Shown: positions 9,160 to 18,139 of the stretch, in pieces
How the letters are laid out: each line of letters opens with the position of its first letter
How positions within the stretch are numbered: the stretch's first letter is position 1
Origin: Desulfuromonadaceae bacterium
Lineage (GTDB): Bacteria > Desulfobacterota > Desulfuromonadia > Geobacterales > Pseudopelobacteraceae
DNA: 64,000 bases
Assembly (NCBI GenBank): GCA_028712075.1
Contig: JAQTQX010000005.1
Span: 109,374 to 173,373 of the forward strand
Direction of reading: 5' to 3'
Program-made: the position numbers and the translations under genes
The notes under the pieces: model-generated
The model's input: only the letters and a program-made list of their open reading frames with translations
What the model was told of the DNA's origin: nothing
The model's database searches: none

Positions 9160-9732
9160 ATGAAAAAGTTACGAGTACCTATGCTTGCAGGACTTGGTCT
9201 TGTTGCATTGTTCATTGGCGGTTGTGCGGGAAATGAAGCTGTTAAAAAAGATTCCGCTGCCGTTCCTGCTGCCGTCACCGAAAAAGTCGAGCCTGCCATA
9301 CCGGCAAAAAATACTGATGCTAATGCCGCCCAGATGGCTCCGCAGATTCAACCTGCCCAGAGCGAAGCAAGCACAAGTACAATGAACGTACCGGTTGAAG
9401 CTCGCTTGGAAACCGTATATTTTGATTTTGACAAAGCGGATTTGCGTCAAGACACACGTGACGTACTTGCGAAGAATGCAGACACAATTCTTAAAACATT
9501 GGCAGAGCGGAAAATTCAGATCGAGGGGCATTGTGATGAGCGCGGCTCCGCTGAATACAACCTCGCTCTTGGTGAGCGCCGTGCCAAAGCTGCTCTGAAG
9601 TATATAACCACTCTCGGCGTCAAAGAGGGCAACCTGTCGATAATCAGCTATGGCAAAGAAAAACCTGCCGTCCAGGGCAACGATGAGAGCGCTTGGGCAA
9701 AGAACAGACGAGCAGAGTTCGTCGTCAAATAG
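9160..9732 (+). CDS. pal: Pal peptidoglycan-associated lipoprotein
   Basis: Outer-membrane lipoprotein of 190 residues that grips peptidoglycan. A lipobox (LFIGGC, Cys near residue 22) gives the acylation site. A flexible Ala/Pro-rich linker (to about residue 80) leads into an OmpA-type domain with YFDFDKADL, IEGHCDERGSAEYN and the closing NRRAEFVV. It has its own promoter and a strong terminator. No cpoB/ybgF follows, unlike in enterobacteria. Confidence 0.95.
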   Translation: MKKLRVPMLAGLGLVALFIGGCAGNEAVKKDSAAVPAAVTEKVEPAIPAKNTDANAAQMAPQIQPAQSEASTSTMNVPVEARLETVYFDFDKADLRQDTRDVLAKNADTILKTLAERKIQIEGHCDERGSAEYNLALGERRAKAALKYITTLGVKEGNLSIISYGKEKPAVQGNDESAWAKNRRAEFVVK

Positions 9733-9757
9733 CGTTCCCACGTAACAGGATTTTATG

Positions 9758-9801
9758 CCACACCGGTTATGCTTTTTAGCTGACAACCGGTGTGGTTTTT
9801 T
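9758..9801 (+). terminator. terminator of the tol-pal operon
   Basis: An 11-bp perfect stem (CCACACCGGTT with AACCGGTGTGG), 16-base loop, then six T. Confidence 0.85.
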
Positions 9802-9831
9802 ATTGTTCAAACGAAACTGTTCAGACGAAGC

Positions 9832-9860
9832 TTGACAAATATGATGTTTTTTGTGATAGT
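9832..9860 (+). promoter_or_regulatory. sigma70 promoter of the DksA-like gene
   Basis: Perfect TTGACA at 9832-9837, 17-bp spacer, GATAGT as -10 (4 of 6). The downstream ATG is 57 bp away. Confidence 0.55.
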
Positions 9861-9916
9861 TTGCCGCCTTTTTCAGGGACACACTACTTCCATGCAACGC
9901 GCGGAGATGAGATAAT

Positions 9917-10648
9917 ATGGCAACAAAAAGTAAGAACACAAAAGTGACTGCAACAAATTCAGCACCTACAAAGGCACCTGCTGAAAAGAAAGTATCGGCA
10001 AAGCCGATAAAAGCTGCTGCTCCGCCTCACGTCGGGGAACCTGCAAAAAAACCAGCGGCCAAGAAAACGCCGCTTGGCGGCTTGATTGAACCTGCCAAAA
10101 CAGCACCCTCAATGCAGGAATCCACATCAAAAGCGCCGGTAAAGTCTGCAAAAAAAACATCTACGAAAATTGATTCTGTCACTGTGCACCCGCCCGAATT
10201 TGCCGTTACACCGCCGGATTCACAAGATTCCAAGTGGCAGGAAATCAGGCAGATTCTGGAAAGGCTGAAAACTGAAACGCTCCGCGAAATCAAGAAATCA
10301 GTAAAAAACGGTACCGAAGCAGTTGCTGCAATTGAACCAGGCGGTGATATTTACGATCAGGCATCATCGGAACGGGATCGAGAATTGGGTTTGCTGCTTG
10401 GTGATCGAGAGCGCGAGAAGATTCACAGTATTGATGAAGCGTTGCTGCGTATTACTGAAGGTGAGTATGGTATCTGTGAAGAATGTGATGAGGAGATACC
10501 GCTTGGCCGACTCAAAGCGATGCCGTTTACCCGCCATTGCGTTAAATGCAAGTCCGATCTCGAAAAGCTGATGGCCCAAACCAAACGAGTTGAAGAAGAG
10601 CGCGCATACCGTGAAATCCCGCTCGGTGCAGAAGAGGAAGAATCCTGA
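9917..10648 (+). CDS. DksA/TraR-type zinc-finger regulator with long basic N-terminus
   Basis: A 243-residue protein. Residues about 110-240 are a DksA-like coiled coil (from WQEIRQIL) and a C4 zinc finger (CEEC ... CVKC, 17 residues between knuckles), with the DREREKIHSIDEAL helix typical of the family. DksA-type proteins bind in the secondary channel of RNA polymerase and alter initiation. The first 100 residues are a low-complexity Lys/Ala/Pro/Thr segment like histone-H1-type tails, absent from standard DksA (about 150 residues). The gene stands alone between its own promoter and a convergent DUF362 gene. Confidence 0.85.
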   Translation: MATKSKNTKVTATNSAPTKAPAEKKVSAKPIKAAAPPHVGEPAKKPAAKKTPLGGLIEPAKTAPSMQESTSKAPVKSAKKTSTKIDSVTVHPPEFAVTPPDSQDSKWQEIRQILERLKTETLREIKKSVKNGTEAVAAIEPGGDIYDQASSERDRELGLLLGDREREKIHSIDEALLRITEGEYGICEECDEEIPLGRLKAMPFTRHCVKCKSDLEKLMAQTKRVEEERAYREIPLGAEEEES

Positions 10649-10653
10649 CCTGT

Positions 10654-11796
10654 TTACGGCGACTTTTTACCGGAAAACAGTGCCGCAGCTTTTAGCAGCA
10701 ATCCCTTTTTTGTTTTCATGGCTCCGATGGGGCATAATTCACGACAGCACCAGCAATGAATACAGCGCGCATTGTCAACTGACAGCGCGCTGTTTTGTAT
10801 GGCGATAGCTGCCGGAGGGCAGGCATCGCGGCAGATACCGCATAATATGCACGTCGCCCGGTCTGCAGCAGGATGCGGAATCAGATGTTTTTTCAATCTT
10901 TTTGTCAGGAAACCGGGCAAACCAAACCTGACATCGAGCGAATCGGGGAGTTTTACGCGTAGCAGGGGAAACGCTTCTACCTGCATACCAAAGAGTTCAA
11001 TATCCTTCAGCTGTGCCCCCGCCATTGCCATACGCCCAGCTTGACGTTCGATATACAGGAGATCGACAGGAATTCCTGCAAGCTTTCCTGCTATGGTATC
11101 GACCGCCACCGCGTTAGCTCCCGCTATCAACATGCCGATGTTGACCGGGTTTCCGTTTCCGGGACCGTTACCTTCCATGGCGATAATAGCATCAACAATA
11201 TTCAGCACCGGCTTCTTGAGCAGGTATATTTCGAGCAGCAGTTGCGCAAACAGTTCCTGTGAACAACCTGCTTTAAGATGCCAGCCCGCCTTTTCCGTCC
11301 CGATCACCGCACCGAATAAATTTTTTACCGCGCAGGTCATCGTCATCATCTCATGAGTTTTCAGTTTTGGCAGATTGATGATCTTGTCAGCGTCGTAGTA
11401 GGCCCGCGCCAGGTGAATGGAGCGAAACATGCCACTTCCCTTCAGTTCGACACTTTCTGTGAATTCAACCAAAGCCGCGCCGCTTTCTTCTGCTGCGTCA
11501 TACATACCGGTTTTTTTCGCAACACGGGTAAAACTGCCGATTCCAGGGCTGTCACCAATAAGGACGGTTCCGCCAGCTTCCCTGACTAATTCTGCTACAG
11601 CCGTCACAATCAATGGGTGTGTCGTCACCGCCTGTTCCGGCTCCTTGGCAGAGAGCATATTCGGCTTAAGCAGCACCCGTTCTCCGCTGGTAACAAACGA
11701 GGACATCCCGCCAAACGGCTCAAGAAGCTCGATAATCGCCTGCCGCACGCCTGCGCGTTCATACCGCTCTGCAGCTATAAGTGAAACCTGCTCCAT
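10654..11796 (-). CDS. DUF362 protein with 2[4Fe-4S] ferredoxin domain
   Basis: A 380-residue protein from the ATG at 11794-11796, chosen because GGAG lies five bases upstream and a longer form would run into the actP terminator. The N-terminal two thirds is DUF362 (LLKPNMLS, GDSPGIGS, INLPKLKTHEMM and CAVKNLFG are hallmark segments). The C-terminus has two ferredoxin clusters, CILCGICRDACP and CIHCWCCRELCP. Function of the family is unknown; a redox enzyme role is inferred from the clusters. It converges on the DksA-like gene with 5 bp between them. Confidence 0.9.
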   Translation of the reverse strand: MEQVSLIAAERYERAGVRQAIIELLEPFGGMSSFVTSGERVLLKPNMLSAKEPEQAVTTHPLIVTAVAELVREAGGTVLIGDSPGIGSFTRVAKKTGMYDAAEESGAALVEFTESVELKGSGMFRSIHLARAYYDADKIINLPKLKTHEMMTMTCAVKNLFGAVIGTEKAGWHLKAGCSQELFAQLLLEIYLLKKPVLNIVDAIIAMEGNGPGNGNPVNIGMLIAGANAVAVDTIAGKLAGIPVDLLYIERQAGRMAMAGAQLKDIELFGMQVEAFPLLRVKLPDSLDVRFGLPGFLTKRLKKHLIPHPAADRATCILCGICRDACPPAAIAIQNSALSVDNARCIHCWCCRELCPIGAMKTKKGLLLKAAALFSGKKSP

Positions 11797-11820
11797 AGCA
11801 ACTCCAGACGGACGCTCAAT

Positions 11821-11855
11821 AAAAAACAGTGGGGATGGCAAGCCACCCCCACTGT
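11821..11855 (-). terminator. terminator of actP operon
   Basis: ACAGTGGGG pairs with CCCCACTGT and the stem continues TGG/CCA after one mismatch. The minus strand then runs into six T. It lies 31 bp past the actP stop. Confidence 0.75.
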
Positions 11856-11885
11856 ATCACAGCAGTCAAACGAAACAATTAATTA

Positions 11886-13880
11886 TCAATGCTCAACGGC
11901 CTTTGCCATACCGAGGCCGGTATTCTGACGGACATACACTTCGTCGAACATCTCTTCAGAGCGCTTGTTCGGGAACAGCAGAGCACCGAGGATAGCAGCA
12001 ATGAATCCAAGCGGAATGGAGATGATGCCTGGATTTTTCAAGGTAAAAAGTGGTTTTTCAAGACCCATCATCGAGGTGCCGGTCAGCTCCGCATTAACTT
12101 TCGCTTTGGCAAGTGCTACGGCATCTTTCTCTGACAATGTAGCACCAGGAGGGAGTTCAGCCTGTTTCTGCTCCATGGCGGCCACAATCTTCTTGGCTCC
12201 GGCAGCAACAGTTTTCGGGTAGGTCATGTTCGGGGAAACCATAACCAAGCCTATGGAAGCAATGGTACCAACCAACAAACCGGAGATTACTCCGGCGGTG
12301 TTGAACTTGCGCCAGAACAGTGACAGGAAAACCACCGGCAGGTTGCCCGAAGCGGCAACGGCGAAGGCTAGGGCCACCAAGTGGGCAACGTTGGCTTTTT
12401 CAGCCATCAGGCCGATAACAATACCAACGGCACCGACCACCAGCGAGGTGACGCGAGCAGCCATAACCTGCTCGTGCTGGTCAGCATGGCCGTCTTTGAT
12501 AACATTAACATAGATGTCGTGTGCAATAGCTGCTGAAGCGGCCAGAACAAGACCGGAAACAACAGCCAGAATGGTGGCAAAGGCAACCGAGCAGAGGAAA
12601 GCCAGGAAGATGTCGCCCAAGACCGGAGCGATTTCAGCACCCATTGTCTGAGCAAGAATCAGGGTGGCCATGTTGCCACCCGGGTCAACCGAAATGATGC
12701 CCTGTGGTGTCAGGTTTATGGCAGCACCGAAACCGAGCAGGGTGGTCAAGATGTAGAAGCCGCCGATGATAAACATGGCGATGATAACTGATTTACGGGC
12801 AGCCTGAGCGGTCGGTACCGTGAAGAAACGCATCAGGATGTGCGGCATCCCTGCGGTACCGAGGACCAGAGCCATACCGAGGGAAATCTGATCAAGCGGT
12901 TTTTTGAGGAATAAGCCCGGCTCAAGGAAACGCTGCCCTGCGTCGATACCATTCAAGACGATGCCGTCCCGCAGTACTAGTTTGGAAACGTGATCCTGTA
13001 TATCCGGGCTGTTGACGATTGATTCAAAGAAAGCAAAAATATTGAAGTTGCACTTCAGTAATACAAGAAATGACAGCAGGAATGCACCGGACATGAGCAG
13101 GCCGGCCTTAATTATCTGGACCCAGGTGGTGGCGGTCATGCCGCCGAAGACGACGTAGCCGACCATCAGGATGCCGACGCCGACAATGGCGGTCTTGTAC
13201 GGCACGCCGACGAGCAGTGCCATCAGTTTGCCGGCACCGACCATCTGGGCGGTCAGGTAGAAGGTGGAAACAGCCACGGTCGATACCGCTGCCAAAGCGC
13301 GAACCGGTTTCGGATCGGTACGGAAGGAAAGAATATCTCCCAGGGTGTACTTGCCGGCGTTGCGGCATGGTTCGGCGATAATCAGAAGCACCGTGATGTA
13401 GGCGACCAGCCAGCCAACCGAATACATGAAGCCGTCATAACCATACAGGGAAATCAGGCCGGAAATTCCGAGGAACGAGGCTGCCGACATGTAGTCGCCC
13501 GCAATAGCCCAGCCGTTCTGGGTTCCAGTAATGCCGCCGCCTGCCGCGTAAAAGTCGGCAGCCGATTTGGTTTGCTTGGCGGCCCAGACAACAACAGCCA
13601 TGGTGATGCCGATAATGACGGCAAACATGGAGAGTGTGATGACTTTGTTGGCTTTTAGTGTCACCTGCTTCTTGATAGGTGCCGGTGCAGTTGCCGCTGC
13701 AGGGGCCGTTGTGGCGGGGCCCGGTGCTGTCATGGCCGGTGCGCCAGGAGTTGTGACAGGGACGATGGCAACGGCAGGTGCTCCAGGAGTGGCTACGGCT
13801 TGCTTCGGCTCTTCAGCAAAGGCGGCTGCGGAAACGGAAAGGGCAAGGGTTGTGGCGATGATGATGTTCTTAAATGTCAT
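11886..13880 (-). CDS. actP: cation/acetate symporter
   Basis: A 664-residue sodium:solute symporter (SSS family) that imports acetate and similar short acids. It starts with a cleavable signal peptide (ending AAAFA). An unusual linker of about 45 residues rich in Pro, Ala and Thr with 'TPGAPA' twice follows, then the membrane domain from about residue 80. Family motifs include DFYAAGGGITGTQNGWAIAG and GDYMSAASFLGISG. A hydrophilic insertion of about 60 residues sits before the last helix. AAAGGAGG precedes the ATG. It is cotranscribed with the DUF485 gene, 16 bp upstream. Acetate is a central substrate or product in this group of bacteria. Confidence 0.93.
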   Translation of the reverse strand: MTFKNIIIATTLALSVSAAAFAEEPKQAVATPGAPAVAIVPVTTPGAPAMTAPGPATTAPAAATAPAPIKKQVTLKANKVITLSMFAVIIGITMAVVVWAAKQTKSAADFYAAGGGITGTQNGWAIAGDYMSAASFLGISGLISLYGYDGFMYSVGWLVAYITVLLIIAEPCRNAGKYTLGDILSFRTDPKPVRALAAVSTVAVSTFYLTAQMVGAGKLMALLVGVPYKTAIVGVGILMVGYVVFGGMTATTWVQIIKAGLLMSGAFLLSFLVLLKCNFNIFAFFESIVNSPDIQDHVSKLVLRDGIVLNGIDAGQRFLEPGLFLKKPLDQISLGMALVLGTAGMPHILMRFFTVPTAQAARKSVIIAMFIIGGFYILTTLLGFGAAINLTPQGIISVDPGGNMATLILAQTMGAEIAPVLGDIFLAFLCSVAFATILAVVSGLVLAASAAIAHDIYVNVIKDGHADQHEQVMAARVTSLVVGAVGIVIGLMAEKANVAHLVALAFAVAASGNLPVVFLSLFWRKFNTAGVISGLLVGTIASIGLVMVSPNMTYPKTVAAGAKKIVAAMEQKQAELPPGATLSEKDAVALAKAKVNAELTGTSMMGLEKPLFTLKNPGIISIPLGFIAAILGALLFPNKRSEEMFDEVYVRQNTGLGMAKAVEH

Positions 13881-13896
13881 TTTGTCGTATCCTCCT

Positions 13897-14205
13897 TTAC
13901 TGAATTTCGCTGATCAGTTCTCTGGTCAGTCGGTCAAAGTCGTTGTTGGCTACCTTGGCGTAATACAATGCCAGGCCCCACGAAACAAAAAACTGGGATA
14001 GTGCGAAAACATAGCCGAAATTAATTACGCCGATTACTTTGATCTTGAACAGACCGGGTGCATACGCAGCGCCTATCGGAAGCAAGAAGTAATAGACGGT
14101 GGAGAAGATCCACCAGCCGAACAAAAATGCTGTTTTCTTGTGATGCAGCTCAATGAAACGTGGGTCTTTGGCAATTTTTGCCCAATCATACTGTTTTTCT
14201 GCCAT
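13897..14205 (-). CDS. DUF485 membrane protein (YjcH-like)
   Basis: A 102-residue inner-membrane protein with two helices (FGWWIFSTVYYFLLPIG and the GYVFALSQFFVSWGLAL segment). The opening DPRFIELHHKKTAFLF is typical of DUF485. The gene almost always precedes actP, as here, and is thought to assist the permease. GAAAGGAG precedes the ATG. This is the first gene of the unit. Confidence 0.9.
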   Translation of the reverse strand: MAEKQYDWAKIAKDPRFIELHHKKTAFLFGWWIFSTVYYFLLPIGAAYAPGLFKIKVIGVINFGYVFALSQFFVSWGLALYYAKVANNDFDRLTRELISEIQ

Positions 14206-14945
14206 TTGGTACTCCTTTCTTGGTTTTTACTATCAAGTTCCTACCGGATATTTGTGATGCGAGCCCCCTCTCATTTAGGTTGGATGCTGATATGTTCACG
14301 CTCAAAGCATTAAATCAGTCAGTTACTGCTTTGTCACCGCTACTGCTTCCATCAAGGATACTTCGAATCTAAATATATTGTCAGGTTTCCAATTTGGATA
14401 CTTGTTCAGTGCCACGTCATGAAACAGCAAATAATTTGCAACAATCTGCACCTTTATTCTCTACAAATAAAATAAACATTTTACAAATTCAATTTGAAAG
14501 TGACATAGTCAGGCGGTCAAACAGTGTAGTAATTTAAAATACATACGAGATATAATATATAATAAACACAAAATCTGATCATCATTATTGTGTATACATA
14601 ACACCATTGGAACTGCAAATGCAACTATTTTGATATATGCATAACAGTGTTTTATAAATATGGCATTTATGTTCATCAGATCAAATAAAAATCTGTTATG
14701 CATGTAAATCAGTGGGCCGTAGATTCTCTGAGATTCGTGTGCCTGCAATGCGCTCATCTACTCTTGCAAACTCTGTATCCATGCTCATCTAATTTCGGAA
14801 GTGTTACTAAGCTAAACGAGCAGCATTACCGGAACGGTATTTTATCCAAACGTAAAAGAGCTTGACACACTGATCGCCGTATCCTAAAGAAATTACGCAT
14901 ATTTTACAGATTATCATCGCTCGGAATCATCAAAGGGGATTACAA
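14206..14945. other. 740-bp AT-rich intergenic region
   Basis: Separates the divergent actP operon and methyltransferase gene. It is clearly more AT-rich than its surroundings, especially 14480-14720. The only open frames are short and lack ribosome sites or family resemblance. TTGACA at 14862-14867 has no good -10 at the right distance (TAAAGA at 17 bp is poor). No tRNA, repeat or recognisable riboswitch was seen. Confidence 0.6.
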
Positions 14946-15947
14946 ATGAATGCATCTGAATGGACAATTTCCGGTTTACTGCAACTATCTGGCGGATACT
15001 GGAGTACATGTGCACTGCATGCGGGGGTAAAACTCGACATTTTCAGCCTGCTTGAAAGTCGATCGATGACGGCTCACGCGATTGCGCAACAGTGCAACTG
15101 CGACCAACGCGCAACCACCATGCTGCTTGACGCCCTGTCGGCTCTCGGTCTGCTGAAAAAAAGTGACAGCGAATATGAGGCGATCCCCTTCGCAGCGGCT
15201 CATCTGACAAAAGCATCTCCCGGTTATCTGGGACACATTATCATGCATCATCACCATCTCATGTCCGGTTGGTCGCATCTTGACGATGCGGTCAAAGACG
15301 GGGGACCGGTCAGGGAGAGTGTCTCGCATGGAGACGACGAGACTGTCAGAGAAAGCTTTCTGATGGGGATGTTCAATTTGGCCAGCCAGCTGGCACCAGG
15401 CATTGCTCAAGCGATAGACCTGTCCGGCTGCCGCAGGTTGCTGGACCTCGGTGGCGGCCCCGGAACGTATTCCATACATTTTTGCACCGCAAATCCTGAA
15501 CTGACCGCCGTTGTCTACGATCTGCCGACTACTCGCTCCTTTGCCGAAAGCACCATAGACCGTTTTGGTCTCGCACAGAGAATTTCGTTTGTTTCAGGTG
15601 ATTATCACATTGATCCTCTTCCGTGCGGATTTGATGTGGCTTGGCTGTCACATGTTCTCCACTCCGATGGCCCCGAAGCATGCGCCACCCTTATTCGCGA
15701 GGCGGTAGCCGCCCTTGATCCGGGAGGACGGCTGATGATTCAGGAATTTATTCTGGATGACACCAAGGACGGCCCCCCATTTCCCGCGTTGTTCTCACTG
15801 AATATGCTCATTGGAACCAAAACGGGGCAATCGTATTCTCAGGGAGAACTGGCCACTATGATGGCAGAAGCTGGTGTAACAAACATTGAAAGGCTCGACA
15901 TAACATTGCCCAATGGCGCCGGCATTATGAGCGGGCGAAAAGCGTAA
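14946..15947 (+). CDS. SAM-dependent O-methyltransferase-like protein
   Basis: A 333-residue class I methyltransferase. Residues 1-110 form the winged-helix dimerisation domain of plant-type O-methyltransferases (LDIFSLLESRSMTAHAIA, then LLDALSALGLLKK). The SAM site is LLDLGGGPGTYSI, followed by acidic VVYDLP and the WLSHVLHSDGPEAC segment. Related proteins methylate hydroxylated small molecules, including quinone- or antibiotic-like compounds; the substrate here is unknown. AAGGGGA precedes the ATG. The radical SAM gene starts 4 bp after its stop. Confidence 0.85.
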   Translation: MNASEWTISGLLQLSGGYWSTCALHAGVKLDIFSLLESRSMTAHAIAQQCNCDQRATTMLLDALSALGLLKKSDSEYEAIPFAAAHLTKASPGYLGHIIMHHHHLMSGWSHLDDAVKDGGPVRESVSHGDDETVRESFLMGMFNLASQLAPGIAQAIDLSGCRRLLDLGGGPGTYSIHFCTANPELTAVVYDLPTTRSFAESTIDRFGLAQRISFVSGDYHIDPLPCGFDVAWLSHVLHSDGPEACATLIREAVAALDPGGRLMIQEFILDDTKDGPPFPALFSLNMLIGTKTGQSYSQGELATMMAEAGVTNIERLDITLPNGAGIMSGRKA

Positions 15948-15951
15948 CTGA

Positions 15952-17001
15952 ATGAAAGAGCTGCAGGACCATGACATACGTCGTGTTGTTGCCGGCCATC
16001 AGGGCAGCCTCCTGCCTGACCAAGGCCCTCATCGTAACGGCGACTCATTCGCCTTGCAGACCGGTCTGGTGACCTCTCCGGCAAAACGCTACAACGCTTT
16101 TTCCGATGAATTGAAGAGACTCTTTGGCTGCCGGGTGCAGCGGATTTCGGTTGACGCCGGCTTCACCTGCCCTAACCGTGATGGCACCCTCGATATAGAG
16201 GGATGTATCTTCTGCGGTGGCCACGGTTCCGGATCACATGGTATTCTGCGCACCCTCTCTGTGACTGGTCAAATCGAAGACGGCAAGGAGGTTATGCGGC
16301 GCAAGTACAAAGCGGCCCGATTCATCGCCTATTTTCAGGCATACTCAAACACCTATATGCCGGTTGATCGGTTGCGATCGCTGTTCACGGAAGCCAGTGC
16401 AGTGATAGATGTTGCCGGCCTCATCATTGCCACCCGCCCTGACTGTCTTCCTGATGATGTGCTCGATTACCTGGAGGAGTTGAGCGCCCAAAGCTATTTC
16501 TGGTTGGAACTGGGCATCCAGTCCATGTACGACACCAGCCTGGAGCTGCTCAACCGCCGCCATGACCATGCCTGTTCGGTTGACGCCATTGCGCGTGTTC
16601 GGTCGCGGGGGATCAAGGTGTGTGCGCACGTCATTCTCGGAGTGCCGGGCGAGACGCGCCTGCAGATGTTGGCAATGGCTGGAGAATTGAATCGGCTCGA
16701 CGTTGACGGCGTCAAGCTGCACCTGCTTCACGTCATGAAGGGGACAAAACTGGCTGAAATGTATGGGAGGGGAGAACTGCAGGTAATGGGCAGGGACGAG
16801 TATGCCGGTCTGGTGTGTGATTTTCTGGAGCGACTTGAGCCGCGTATTCTTATCCACCGCCTGACCGGCGACGGCGGTCATGACAACTTGATTGCGCCGC
16901 TCTGGTCGCTGAAGAAATTTGAGATACTCAATCTGATCGACGCCGAACTGGAGCGGCGCGAAACACATCAAGGCCACTTTCTGGCGAGACCGATGCGTTG
17001 A
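15952..17001 (+). CDS. radical SAM protein, TIGR01212/YhcC family
   Basis: A 349-residue radical SAM enzyme. Cluster cysteines lie in FTCPNRDGTLDIEGCIFCGG, the extended C-x11-C-x2-C spacing of the YhcC group. Other family blocks are YFQAYSNTY, LIIATRPDCLPD, WLELGIQS and KLHLLHVMKGTKLA. Substrate unknown; some relatives act on nucleic-acid targets. The first 40 residues are unlike the family, which usually begins near RYNAFSDELK. Translation may really start at the GTG at 16069, though no clear ribosome site supports it. Coupled to the methyltransferase. Confidence 0.85.
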   Translation: MKELQDHDIRRVVAGHQGSLLPDQGPHRNGDSFALQTGLVTSPAKRYNAFSDELKRLFGCRVQRISVDAGFTCPNRDGTLDIEGCIFCGGHGSGSHGILRTLSVTGQIEDGKEVMRRKYKAARFIAYFQAYSNTYMPVDRLRSLFTEASAVIDVAGLIIATRPDCLPDDVLDYLEELSAQSYFWLELGIQSMYDTSLELLNRRHDHACSVDAIARVRSRGIKVCAHVILGVPGETRLQMLAMAGELNRLDVDGVKLHLLHVMKGTKLAEMYGRGELQVMGRDEYAGLVCDFLERLEPRILIHRLTGDGGHDNLIAPLWSLKKFEILNLIDAELERRETHQGHFLARPMR

Positions 17002-17002
17002 A

Positions 17003-18124
17003 TCAACCGCTCTTTCTGGTTTCCATATCCTTCATTTCCTCCATGGTTTTTTCAAAACATTCCGGACAGATGCCGTGACTGAACTGAGCATCGGAGTGTT
17101 CCGTAATGTACCGCTCGATTTGTGACCAACCCTGTTTGTCGTCCCGGATTTTTTTACAGTACATGCAGATCGGGATAATACCTTCAAGCAGCCTTACTTT
17201 GATCAGAGCCGCCTCCAACTGTACCACCTTGCCAGACAACTCTTCCTGCAGCCGCTTGCGCTCGGTTACGTCGTGCAGTATCACCTGTACGGCCGGGTTA
17301 TCCAAATAATCACTTCGTATTCCAACTGCTACAATATCAAGATGGGCGCCGTCAACACGTGTCAGGTTCAATTCCCGCTGTACGTCACGCTCCTCCTTAA
17401 TCTCCGGCGCCTTGAAAAACTCCTGAAACAGATTACCTTCATCGGAACGAAAAAATGTGGTGATTTCCTGACCGACCACCTGTCCAAAATTTTCAGCACC
17501 GAGCAGTTGGACCGCTGCCTGATTGGCATAGAGCACCCGCTCTTTGCCGTACACAAGGATAGCATTTGGAGCCTTGTCCACCAGGCCGCGATAGCGTGCC
17601 TCGCTTTCAGTCAGTTTTTTCTCAGCCTTGGCTACGGCTTTCATCGGCAGAACACGCAGGGTGATGAATATTACCGCTCCGCAGCAGAGGCCAAGCAGCA
17701 GGGCCACTCCGGAACGGAGCAGCAGCGGGAACAATGACGTAACGATTTCAAGCGTGCCGACAGTAGCCCCGGAATCCAGCAGATCAAAATTCCGTCTCAG
17801 GAGCGGCGCTTTCAAAGGGATGACGCTTTCGGCTACCAGAGCATGGTTCTTGTCAAATATTCGCCGGATGTCCTGTGGGTTCTCCCGTGTCCGTCGTGAC
17901 AGGAGCTCCTCCAGTCGTGTCTGCTGAACATTCCACAAATCAGGATTACTGTTAATGACATCAGTAACGATGCGGCCGGTTATTTCAGCTTCCACCTCGA
18001 CGCCAGTTTGAATACTCTCGTAAGAAACATAATAATAGCCGATCGGAAAAAGCAGTGCCACCACAACTGACACAATACCGGCTATTCCGGTGGTAACCCT
18101 GGTTATTCTCCGCGCATCATACAT
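17003..18124 (-). CDS. membrane PAS sensor with C-terminal Cys4 motif, no output domain
   Basis: A 373-residue protein with a membrane helix near residues 13-33, a periplasmic stretch of about 95 residues and a second helix near 130-155. A cytoplasmic PAS domain (about 175-290, ALIVYG-like core and VILHDVTERK end) and a short coil follow. The last 60 residues carry C320, C323, C353 and C356 in PICMYCKKIRDD and HGICPEC. This tail is common at the ends of Geobacter signalling proteins and may bind metal. There is no kinase, cyclase, phosphodiesterase or methyl-accepting domain. It is last in the kup operon, 15 bp after the binding-protein gene. GAGGTG precedes the ATG. Confidence 0.85.
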   Translation of the reverse strand: MYDARRITRVTTGIAGIVSVVVALLFPIGYYYVSYESIQTGVEVEAEITGRIVTDVINSNPDLWNVQQTRLEELLSRRTRENPQDIRRIFDKNHALVAESVIPLKAPLLRRNFDLLDSGATVGTLEIVTSLFPLLLRSGVALLLGLCCGAVIFITLRVLPMKAVAKAEKKLTESEARYRGLVDKAPNAILVYGKERVLYANQAAVQLLGAENFGQVVGQEITTFFRSDEGNLFQEFFKAPEIKEERDVQRELNLTRVDGAHLDIVAVGIRSDYLDNPAVQVILHDVTERKRLQEELSGKVVQLEAALIKVRLLEGIIPICMYCKKIRDDKQGWSQIERYITEHSDAQFSHGICPECFEKTMEEMKDMETRKSG

Positions 18125-18139
18125 TGCAGCGCACCTCTA

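Noticed and set aside
14509..14757. Minus-strand open frame of 82 codons in the AT-rich intergenic region
   Set aside because: Composition (many Ile, Tyr, Cys, His) reflects AT-rich DNA; no ribosome site or domain.
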